Assembly: GCA_038203955.1 (NCBI GenBank)
Contig: JBBRDK010000001.1
Coordinates: 1 to 64,000, forward strand
Length of the DNA: 64,000 nucleotides
DNA from: JALYUA01 sp038203955
GTDB taxonomy: Bacteria > Acidobacteriota > Thermoanaerobaculia > UBA5066 > Gp7-AA6
Reading direction: 5' to 3'
Positions 41,508-50,192 of this stretch are shown piece by piece. The notes beneath the pieces were generated by a model. It saw only the letters and a program-made list of their open reading frames with translations. It ran no database searches and was not told where the DNA came from. Made by a program: the position numbers and the translations under genes. Position 1 is the first letter of the stretch; the number at the start of each line of letters is the position of its first letter.

Positions 41508-42094
41508 CTCCGGCTCTCCGCCGTTTCCCGTTTCCCGTTTTCCGTTTCCCGGCCCTCGTTCCCCGCTTCCGGCTCCGGTTCGAGGATCCCGATGAACGGA
41601 AGGTTGCGATACATCTCGGCATAGTCGAGCCCATAGCCGACGACGAAGTGATCGTCGATCGTGAAGCCCAGGTAATCGACCGGGATCCCGTCGTTGCCGG
41701 CGATCTTCTTCTTGAGCAGAGCGCAGATCTTGACCGACTTGGGATGCCGCGTGCCGAGGAGCTCGATGATCTTCGTCAACGTCCGGCCCGTGTCCACGAT
41801 GTCTTCCACGATGATGACGTCCCGGCCCGCGACGTCCGTCGACAGATCGCGCTGAAGGCGCACGTTCCCGGAGGACTTCGTCCCCGACCCGTAGGAGGAG
41901 ACCTGAAGGAAGTCGAGCGACACGGGCGTCGTCTGGAGCTTCTTGGCCAGGTCGCACAGGAAGAAAATCGAGCCCTTGAGGATGCCGACGAGCAGGGCGG
42001 GACGCCCGGCCTGGTCGCGGTCGATTTCGGCCGCGATGCGGGCGACCCCGGCGTCGAGGGTCGCGGCGTCGATGAGCGTCTGGCCCAGTTTCAC
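41504..42094 (-). CDS. hpt: Hypoxanthine phosphoribosyltransferase with repeat-encoded tail
   Basis: A 196-residue purine salvage enzyme converting hypoxanthine or guanine plus PRPP to IMP or GMP. The PRPP motif VIIVEDIVDTGRTL is near residues 93-106; LVGILKGSIFFLCDL and VDYLGFTIDDHFVVGYGLDY are typical. After the normal family end (RNLPFIGILEPE) the frame continues about 20 residues as NEGRETENGKRETAESRR, which is encoded by a GTTTCCC (GGGAAAC) heptamer array. The tail is therefore repeat-derived. Confidence 0.94.
   Translation of the reverse strand: MKLGQTLIDAATLDAGVARIAAEIDRDQAGRPALLVGILKGSIFFLCDLAKKLQTTPVSLDFLQVSSYGSGTKSSGNVRLQRDLSTDVAGRDVIIVEDIVDTGRTLTKIIELLGTRHPKSVKICALLKKKIAGNDGIPVDYLGFTIDDHFVVGYGLDYAEMYRNLPFIGILEPEPEAGNEGRETENGKRETAESRR
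41523..41550. repeat. Heptamer array GTTTCCC x4 inside the hpt 3' end
   Basis: GTTTCCC, GTTTCCC, GTTTTCC, GTTTCCC at exact period 7. The array lies within the coding sequence of hpt (reverse strand GGGAAAC). The same heptamer occurs at 12931 and 45359. Confidence 0.93.
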
Positions 42095-42156
42095 GCGAAA
42101 AACGCCGGAATTTCCGCCTCGGTGGCGGGTCGAGGGGCGAAAGCGGCGATCGGAGC

Positions 42157-42162
42157 TAGAAT
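42157..42162 (+). promoter_or_regulatory. Candidate -10 box (TAGAAT) upstream of the 501-residue gene
   Basis: TAGAAT lies 30 nt before the ATG at 42193 in the gap divergent from hpt. The spacing is longer than at other genes here. Confidence 0.3.
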
Positions 42163-42192
42163 GGTCCTGACCTCACCCATCCAGAAAAAACG

Positions 42193-43698
42193 ATGTCCGT
42201 AGAGAAAATACAGCTTCTCCACGAAGACTACATCCGCCTCACCGAGCGGTTCAAGGCGCTCTGGACGTTTCACCAGTTCGTCCGCGGCGTGTACAAGACT
42301 TTCTTTTCCGCGGACGCCGGCTACACGGTCGATTTCACCGCCCTCTACGAGGACGTGAAGACGATCGCTTCGCGGATCAACACGGGCTCACCGGAGACCG
42401 TCGACCCGCTCCTTCGGGATCTCAATTTGCGGCTGGACGGCGTCGCGCGGCAGCTCCGCGACGTCGACCGCAAAGTTTCTCCCTCTTTCATGCGGCGGTT
42501 CTTCGAGAAGGTCCGTCCCCAGGACGAAAAGATCGCCTTCTACCTCCTGCGATTCTATTTTTCCCAGCCCGACATCGACGAGGACGTGATCGACAAGGTC
42601 GATTTCCTGGCGACCGTCGCGGCGACCGGCCAGGCGGATCCCGAGGCCTCCGCGACCCGCCCGCGCTCGCAGATCCGGAAATTCTTCGAGTCGCTGACTT
42701 CCTCGTCGATCTGGCCCCGGATGGACAGCGCGATGACGCCCGCGATCGTGCGGGCGTTCGACGAGCTCGCGACCGACGTCGCCAGCGCCCGCGAGTTCGA
42801 GGAGCTCCTGAATCAGCGGCTGCTCGAGAACGTCCGCACGATGAAGAGGCGCGTCGCCAACGGCCTCTCGAACGCCGAGATCCTGACCGCGGTGGCGTGG
42901 TGCAATTTGACCTCCCGCTCCGTCTTTCACCGGCTGTACGAGCGCGAGGAGCGGCGGCTGGACGAGGCGACCGGGCGGATCACGAACCTCGAGCGCGAGC
43001 TCATCCGCGGGGGCGGCGATGCCGCGCCCCCCGAGGAGTTCCAGCGCTTCCGAGACTCGCGCGTCAAGTTCGACCGGCAGGCGATGGACCACAACGTCCG
43101 CGCTCAGCACGTCATGGAGCTGAAGAACGCCATCGGCGACGTGTTGACCAAGTTCGACATTTCGGGGCTGGCTGCCGAGGACATCGACCAGGCTCTGGAG
43201 CTCGTCGAAGAGATCGAGCCGGACGGATCCGACGAGAATTTCTGGCGCCCCTGCCTCGACCGGGTGCTCGCGGCCGTCGAGCTCTACGACGACGGCGTCG
43301 GCCCTCTTCGGACGAACGTCGCCGGACTCAGCCACTTGAACCTCGAGTCCTGGGAGCTCGCCGCCGCGCGGCGCGCCGTCGCGCACGGGGCGCCCGAATC
43401 GGCCTCCGACCGAACGCTGCTGTGCGCGGCCGCCCTGCGGTTCAAGGCCGAGACGGAAGCGGCCGCTCTCGGCTCGTCGGAAACGGGGCCCCCCGCCGCC
43501 GAGCTCGTGAAGGCGGCGCGTGCGACGATCGCCCGCTCGCCGCAGATCGATCTCGCCCTCTCCGATCTCGTAGAGTCGCTGCCGCGCGGTACGGAGTCCC
43601 GCTCCTGGAGCCGCACGCGGTTCCGGTTGCTCCGGGCGACCTCGGACCTGTGGCTCTCGCTGGACGCGGCGGAAGTCGCGGGGGATGCCGGCGCCTGA
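42193..43698 (+). CDS. Uncharacterised 501-residue helical protein
   Basis: A 501-residue soluble, almost entirely alpha-helical protein that I cannot assign. The N-terminal 130 residues contain conserved-looking FKALWTFHQFVRGVYKTFF and VSPSFMRRFFEKVRPQDEK. A coiled-coil-like stretch (RLYEREERRLDEATGRITNL) lies near 248-268. The C-terminal 200 residues are Ala/Leu/Glu-rich, with a WELAAARRAVAHG segment. There are no membrane helices, signal peptide or catalytic motif. It begins a unit before lysS (110-bp gap). A structural or scaffolding role is possible; no function is claimed. Confidence 0.75.
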   Translation: MSVEKIQLLHEDYIRLTERFKALWTFHQFVRGVYKTFFSADAGYTVDFTALYEDVKTIASRINTGSPETVDPLLRDLNLRLDGVARQLRDVDRKVSPSFMRRFFEKVRPQDEKIAFYLLRFYFSQPDIDEDVIDKVDFLATVAATGQADPEASATRPRSQIRKFFESLTSSSIWPRMDSAMTPAIVRAFDELATDVASAREFEELLNQRLLENVRTMKRRVANGLSNAEILTAVAWCNLTSRSVFHRLYEREERRLDEATGRITNLERELIRGGGDAAPPEEFQRFRDSRVKFDRQAMDHNVRAQHVMELKNAIGDVLTKFDISGLAAEDIDQALELVEEIEPDGSDENFWRPCLDRVLAAVELYDDGVGPLRTNVAGLSHLNLESWELAAARRAVAHGAPESASDRTLLCAAALRFKAETEAAALGSSETGPPAAELVKAARATIARSPQIDLALSDLVESLPRGTESRSWSRTRFRLLRATSDLWLSLDAAEVAGDAGA

Positions 43699-43795
43699 GG
43701 CGCCCGAGGAGAATCCCTCCGAAGAGCCCCGGTAGCCGTCGGAGTCGCGCTCGAGGAGTGAAAGACCGCCCGGCGGGCGAAGGGATCCGCGACCG

Positions 43796-43801
43796 TATAC
43801 T
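43796..43801 (+). promoter_or_regulatory. Candidate -10 box (TATACT) of lysS
   Basis: TATACT ends 7 nt before the ATG at 43809, so the leader would be almost absent. No -35 consensus or Shine-Dalgarno is visible. Confidence 0.45.
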
Positions 43802-43808
43802 CCCCGCG

Positions 43809-45350
<1,542 letters not shown>

Positions 45351-45358
45351 GGAGAGGC

Positions 45359-45438
45359 GGGAAACGGGAAACGGGAAACGGGAAACGACGGGGGCAACCC
45401 GATCGGGGCCGGGAATCGGGAATCGGGAATCGGAAATC
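45359..45438. repeat. Paired heptamer arrays GGGAAAC x4 and GGGAATC x4
   Basis: Four perfect GGGAAAC units (45359-45386) are followed after 24 bp by GGGAATC, GGGAATC, GGGAATC, GGAAATC (45411-45438). The two types differ at one base. They sit between lysS and the lolC-like gene, which is probably in the same transcript. Confidence 0.95.
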
Positions 45439-45474
45439 GAAAGTAGGAGTCTGTCGGGACGGGGCGCGATTCGC

Positions 45475-46662
45475 GTGAAGTACGAATCTTTCGTCGCTCT
45501 GCGTTATCTCGCCACGTCGCGGCGCAGCGCTCATGTCGCGTTGATCTCGACGATCTCCATCGTGGGGCTCGGCGTCGGCGTCGCGGCGCTGGTCCTCTCG
45601 CTGTCGCTTCTCTCGGGATTTCAGGACCGCATCCGAAGTCAGATGTCGGACCGGAGTCCCCACCTCGTCGTTTCTCCGGAGCGCGGCGACCGGCTGCGCG
45701 ACGCCGATCTCGTCAGCCGCGTTCTCGCCTCGGTGCCCGGTGTCGTCGCGACGCAGCCTTCGATCGAAGGACGCGGCTGGCTGTCGGATTCCGCCTCGCG
45801 GACCACGCTGCCCGTGCGGTTCAAAAACGCCGCCGCCGGCTCTCTTGCCGACGCCGAGGCCGGGGACGGTTATCCGCCAGCGCGGCTCGCCGCCTCCGTC
45901 GCGGGCCGTACCGGGTCGGAGCGGGGGAGCATCCTTCGCCTCCTCTCGTCTCGGACCCGACTCTCGCCGATCGGGCCCGTTCCCATCGCCGTCGCCGTGC
46001 GGGTCCGCGACATCCGCCGCGGCAGCCTCGTCGAGAAGCCCGCGGACGTCGAGCTGCCCGAAGCGACCGCGCGGCTTCTGTCGGGCATCACCTCCGGCGC
46101 GCGAGCCTGGGAGGCGAGGCTGACCGACGCCTCCGCCGCGGATCGCGCCGCCGCGGCCGTGCGCGCCGCGCTGCCGGCCGGCTACCGCGTGCAGACGTGG
46201 CGGGACTTGAACGCGCCGCTCGCCTTCGCGCTGCGCCTGGAAAAGGTCGTCATCTTCGCGACCGTCGCGCTGGTGATCGTGGTCGCGGCGCTCAACATTG
46301 TTTCCAACATCGCCCTCCTCGTCGTCGAGAAGAAGCGCGACCTGGGAGTCCTGACCTCGCTCGGCGCCGCCCCTTCCTCCCTGGCGCGGATCTACCTGAC
46401 GCTCGGCGCGGCGATCGGTGCGGCCGGGACCCTCGGCGGCGTGCTCGTGGGCGTCGGCGCGTCGCTGATCCTCGACCGGTACCGCCTGGTGCCTCTCCCG
46501 GGAGACGTCTATCTCCTCTCGCACGTCCCCTTCGCGGTGCACCCGCTCGAGGTCGCGACCGTCGCTGTCTTCGCGTTCGCGACCGCGATCCTCGCCGCCC
46601 TGCTGCCCGCCCGCGCGGCGGCGCGTCTGGCGCCCGGGGAAGCCGTGAGGCTGTCGCGATGA
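45475..46662 (+). CDS. Lipoprotein-releasing permease (LolC/LolE family)
   Basis: A 395-residue FtsX/MacB_PCD permease. The first helix (STISIVGLGVGVAALVLSLSLLSGF) starts near residue 22, and a periplasmic domain of about 210 residues follows. The LolC-type block NIALLVVEKKRDLGVLTSLGA lies near 279-299, and further helices run to the C-terminus. It should extract mature lipoproteins from the inner membrane together with the ATPase 62 bp downstream. One permease is present rather than a LolC/LolE pair, as in many non-enterobacterial LolF systems. GTG start. Confidence 0.9.
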   Translation: MKYESFVALRYLATSRRSAHVALISTISIVGLGVGVAALVLSLSLLSGFQDRIRSQMSDRSPHLVVSPERGDRLRDADLVSRVLASVPGVVATQPSIEGRGWLSDSASRTTLPVRFKNAAAGSLADAEAGDGYPPARLAASVAGRTGSERGSILRLLSSRTRLSPIGPVPIAVAVRVRDIRRGSLVEKPADVELPEATARLLSGITSGARAWEARLTDASAADRAAAAVRAALPAGYRVQTWRDLNAPLAFALRLEKVVIFATVALVIVVAALNIVSNIALLVVEKKRDLGVLTSLGAAPSSLARIYLTLGAAIGAAGTLGGVLVGVGASLILDRYRLVPLPGDVYLLSHVPFAVHPLEVATVAVFAFATAILAALLPARAAARLAPGEAVRLSR

Positions 46663-46724
46663 GACGCCTTCCGCGCATGAACCTGTCCCCGGGCGGCCCC
46701 GGCCGCGCCCTCTGAGGCCTCTCC

Positions 46725-47429
46725 ATGCTCGCCATTCATGCGGAGAGTCTTTCGAAGGTGTACGAGGGCGAAGGGGCTCCGGTCACGGTCTTCACGAACC
46801 TCTCGCTCGACGTCGCGGCTTCGGTGTTCGCGGCGGTCATGGGCCCGTCGGGCGTCGGCAAGTCCACGCTGCTGCATCTACTGGGTGGTATCGACCGGCC
46901 CGACTCGGGGCGTGTCGAGATCTTCGGGCACAGCCTCGAGGAGTTGAACCCGCGCGAGCGCGCGCGGTTCCGCAACGAGCGGATCGGCTTCGTCTTCCAG
47001 TTCCACCATCTTCTGCCGGAGTTCACCGCGGCGGAGAACGTGGCGTTCCCCCTGCGGATCGCCGGGATGGGAGCGGGGGAAGCCGCCCGGGGCGCGGCGG
47101 AGCTGCTCGACCGCGTGGGCCTCGGCGATCGAGGGCATCATCGGCCGCGAGCGCTCTCGGGCGGCGAGCAGCAGCGGGTCGCCATTGCCCGGGCTCTCGC
47201 GCGAGGCCCGGGACTCCTCCTGGCCGATGAGCCGACGGGCAATCTCGACGCCGAATCCGCCGCCGGGGTGTTCGCGCTGCTCGAGGAGCTTCATCGGGAG
47301 CGCGGAATGACGACCATTCTCGTCACGCACAACCCGGACCTCGCAAATCGCTGTGATAAAATCTACTTGATGTCGCGGGAAGGGATCTCTCCCGCACCGG
47401 GTTTCTCAGGTCGAGGGTCGCTGAACTGA
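46725..47429 (+). CDS. lolD: Lipoprotein-releasing ABC ATPase LolD
   Basis: A 234-residue ATPase. Walker A GPSGVGKST is near residues 43-51, FQFHHLLPEFTAAENVAFPL has the LolD-type sequence after the Q loop, ALSGGEQQRVAIARAL is the signature, and LLLADEPTGNLDAE is Walker B. It powers the adjacent LolC/E-type permease. A TAAAAT box near its 3' end (47357-47362) may serve clpC. Length is normal. Confidence 0.93.
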   Translation: MLAIHAESLSKVYEGEGAPVTVFTNLSLDVAASVFAAVMGPSGVGKSTLLHLLGGIDRPDSGRVEIFGHSLEELNPRERARFRNERIGFVFQFHHLLPEFTAAENVAFPLRIAGMGAGEAARGAAELLDRVGLGDRGHHRPRALSGGEQQRVAIARALARGPGLLLADEPTGNLDAESAAGVFALLEELHRERGMTTILVTHNPDLANRCDKIYLMSREGISPAPGFSGRGSLN

Positions 47430-47456
47430 GGCGTCTTTCGTTTCCAAGGGGCTCCG

Positions 47457-49886
47457 ATGTTTGAGAAGTACAACGAGAAGGCGCGGCGCGCCCTCTTCTT
47501 CGCCCGGTACGAAGCTTCCAAGCTGGGCTCCAAGGTCATCGAATCCGAGCATCTGCTCCTCGGCATCCTCCGGGAGGGCGAGGACATCATCAAGGAGATC
47601 TTCTCGCGCTTCAACGTGAAGCCGGAGGAGGTCCGCCGGGAGATCGAAGGGGACCGGATCTTCGTCGAGCGCATCTCCTCGACGGCCGAGCTTCCTCTCT
47701 CCGAAGAGTCCAAGAAGATCCTCGCCTACGCCTCCCACGAGGCCGAATCGATGATGCACCCGTACGTCGGAACCGAGCACCTCCTGATCGGCCTCCTGCG
47801 GGTCGACGGCTGCGTCGCCGGCCGGCTCCTGACGGCGCGGGGGTTCAACCTCTACGGCGTCCGGGAGGAGACCATCTCGCTGATCAAGGAGCGCGAGGTC
47901 TCCAAGCAGAAGAAGGAGCTTCCGTTCCTCGCGGAGTACAGCCGCGACCTGACCTCGCTCGCCACGGGCGGCGGGTTCGACCCGCTGATCGGCCGCGAGA
48001 AGGAAGTCGAGCGGATCATCCAGATCCTGTCCCGGCGCACGAAGAACAACCCGATCCTCCTGGGCGAGCCGGGCGTCGGGAAGACGGCGATCGTCGAGGG
48101 CCTCGCGACGCGGATTGTCGAGGGCGCGGTCCCGATGTTTCTCGCGCAGAAGAAGATCCTCGCTCTCGATCTCTCCCTGATCGTCGCTGGCACCAAGTAT
48201 CGCGGGCAGTTCGAAGAGCGTCTGAAGGGAATCATCCGCGAACTGCGGGAGAACCCCGACCTCATCATCTTCATCGACGAGATCCACTCGCTGATCGGCG
48301 CGGGTTCCGCCGAGGGGTCCCTGGACGCCGCCAACATTCTGAAGCCCGCCCTCTCGCGGGGCGAGGTCTCCTGCATCGGGGCGACGACCCTGAAGGAGTA
48401 CCGCAAGTACATCGAGAAGGACCGCTCCCTCCTGCGCCGCTTCCAGGCCATCAACGTGACCGCGCCCTCGGAGGACGAGACCTTCGAGATCCTAGAGGGC
48501 GTCAAGGACCGGTACGAGCAGTTCCACAAGGTCCGCTATTCCGCCGAAGCGATCAAGACGGCCGTCTACCAGTCCAACCGGTACATCACCGACCGGTTCT
48601 TCCCCGACAAGGCCATCGACCTGCTCGACGAAGCGGGCGCCAAGGTGAAATTGAAGCGCGTCGCCGATACCCAGAATCTCCGCAAGCTCGAGGTCGAGAC
48701 TCGCCAGATCGTCAAGGAGATGAAGAAGGCGATTTCGGACAAGGACTTCGAGAAGGCGGTCTTCCTCCGGGAACGCGAGATCGAGCTGAAGGAAGAGATC
48801 GAGCGGACCAAGACGCAGACCGCGGAACGGAGCGAGGCCACCCAGGAGGTCACCCGCCGCGACATCGAGGAGATCATCTCCTCCTGGACTGGGATCCCGG
48901 TGGCCTCCCTCGAGATGGAAGAGGCGGAGAAGCTCCTTCACATGGAAGACGCGCTGCGCCGGCGGATCGTGGGCCAGGAGGCCGCGATCATCGGCGTCTC
49001 CAAGGCGATCCGGCGCTCCCGCCTGGGCGTCAACAACCCCAACCGGCCGATGGGCTCCTTCATCTTTCTCGGCCCTTCGGGCGTCGGGAAGACCGAGGTC
49101 GCGCGGCGCCTCGCGGAGTTCCTCTTCGAGAACCCGAAATCGCTCGTCCGCTTCGACATGTCCGAGTACATGGAAAAGCACGCCGTTTCCAAGCTGATCG
49201 GCTCGCCTCCCGGTTACGTCGGGCACGAGGAGGGCGGCCAGCTCACCGAGCGGATCCGCCGCAACCCCTACAGCGTGATCCTGTTCGACGAGATCGAGAA
49301 GGCGCACCCGGACATCGCGAACCTGCTCCTGCAGATCCTCGAAGACGGGATCCTGACCGACGCGTACGGCAACGTGGTCGACTTCAAGAACACGCTCATC
49401 ATCATGACGTCCAACATCGGGACGAAGTACCTGGTGAACCGGACGAGGCTCGGGTTCGGCGGGACGAAGGAGATTCAGAACAGCCGGGAGATCGAGGATC
49501 TGGTTTTGAAAGAGCTGAAACGCGACTTCTCGCCCGAGTTCATCAACCGGATCGATGAGACCATCGTGTTTCATCCGCTCGGCCGCGAGGAGCTCACGAA
49601 GATCTGCCGTCTCTTGATCGACGACGTGAACACCACGATCGCTTCGAAGGGCGCGAGCGTCGACGTCGACGACGCGGCCATTCAATGGCTTCTGGAGCAG
49701 AGCGGGGACGATCCCAACATGGGGGCGCGCCCGCTGCGGCGCTCGATCCAGAAGTATCTCGAAGATCCCGTCTCGGAGCTCCTGATCCAGTCTCGCGAGG
49801 AAAAACTCGATGCCATCGAAGTGCGCGTCGGTCCCGCCGGCCTGACGGTGATCGCCCGCGAACCGGAGCCGATCGTCCAGGACTGA
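47457..49886 (+). CDS. clpC: ClpC-type AAA+ unfoldase
   Basis: An 809-residue Hsp100 unfoldase that feeds substrates to ClpP. Two Clp_N repeats are within 1-145, the first AAA module has Walker A GEPGVGKT near 205-212, a UVR-like linker (DKDFEKAVFLREREIELKEE) lies near 426-445, and the second AAA module has GPSGVGKT near 540-547 and Walker B VILFDEIEKAHPD. The UVR linker and absence of a long ClpB middle domain mark ClpC. No ClpP gene or McsAB/CtsR is adjacent. It lies within an envelope gene cluster between lolD and bamA. Confidence 0.95.
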   Translation: MFEKYNEKARRALFFARYEASKLGSKVIESEHLLLGILREGEDIIKEIFSRFNVKPEEVRREIEGDRIFVERISSTAELPLSEESKKILAYASHEAESMMHPYVGTEHLLIGLLRVDGCVAGRLLTARGFNLYGVREETISLIKEREVSKQKKELPFLAEYSRDLTSLATGGGFDPLIGREKEVERIIQILSRRTKNNPILLGEPGVGKTAIVEGLATRIVEGAVPMFLAQKKILALDLSLIVAGTKYRGQFEERLKGIIRELRENPDLIIFIDEIHSLIGAGSAEGSLDAANILKPALSRGEVSCIGATTLKEYRKYIEKDRSLLRRFQAINVTAPSEDETFEILEGVKDRYEQFHKVRYSAEAIKTAVYQSNRYITDRFFPDKAIDLLDEAGAKVKLKRVADTQNLRKLEVETRQIVKEMKKAISDKDFEKAVFLREREIELKEEIERTKTQTAERSEATQEVTRRDIEEIISSWTGIPVASLEMEEAEKLLHMEDALRRRIVGQEAAIIGVSKAIRRSRLGVNNPNRPMGSFIFLGPSGVGKTEVARRLAEFLFENPKSLVRFDMSEYMEKHAVSKLIGSPPGYVGHEEGGQLTERIRRNPYSVILFDEIEKAHPDIANLLLQILEDGILTDAYGNVVDFKNTLIIMTSNIGTKYLVNRTRLGFGGTKEIQNSREIEDLVLKELKRDFSPEFINRIDETIVFHPLGREELTKICRLLIDDVNTTIASKGASVDVDDAAIQWLLEQSGDDPNMGARPLRRSIQKYLEDPVSELLIQSREEKLDAIEVRVGPAGLTVIAREPEPIVQD

Positions 49887-50192
49887 CCCGCCGATTCTTT
49901 TGCCCGCGTCGCGCACGCTCCGCTCATTTCGCAAGCCCCGCCGGAACGAAAGACACCCTATTCTCGTTTTGAATCACGGGCCGCGAGGACGGATCCGTAG
50001 CGAGGGGGTCGCCTTCTCACCGCAAGGGAGGAGCGAGCGAAGCGACGTGAAAAAGCGGAAGAAGGTAAGCTCCCCCCTCGTTTGGACAAACATCTCGATG
50101 TGCGCATGGAGTCTCGCTCCGGGAGCCGACAGCGGGTGGCAGGGCCAGGTGGCGGACGGTTCGGCTCTCCTCTCCGGCGGAGCGTCCCCGAT
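49887..50192 (+). other. Region between clpC and the chosen bamA start
   Basis: About 300 bp. Its last 110 bp are an open extension of the bamA frame with TTG (50082) and ATG (50106) alternatives. No tRNA or other gene is seen. TATTCT (49959-49964) is a weak promoter candidate. A GGAGGAGCGAGCGAAGCGACG segment is followed by an A/G-rich run. Confidence 0.35.

Noticed and set aside
42091..42273. Small 60-codon frame antisense to the start of the 501-residue gene
   Set aside because: No motif. It overlaps the promoter and start of a better-supported gene.
47457..49886. ClpB disaggregase
   Set aside because: The long coiled-coil middle domain is absent and a UVR-type linker is present; length 809 fits ClpC.
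48492..49934. Long frame antisense to clpC, and similar ones antisense to leuS, the sensor kinase and asnS
   Set aside because: Long antisense frames are expected at this GC content. None has motifs or its own start signals.
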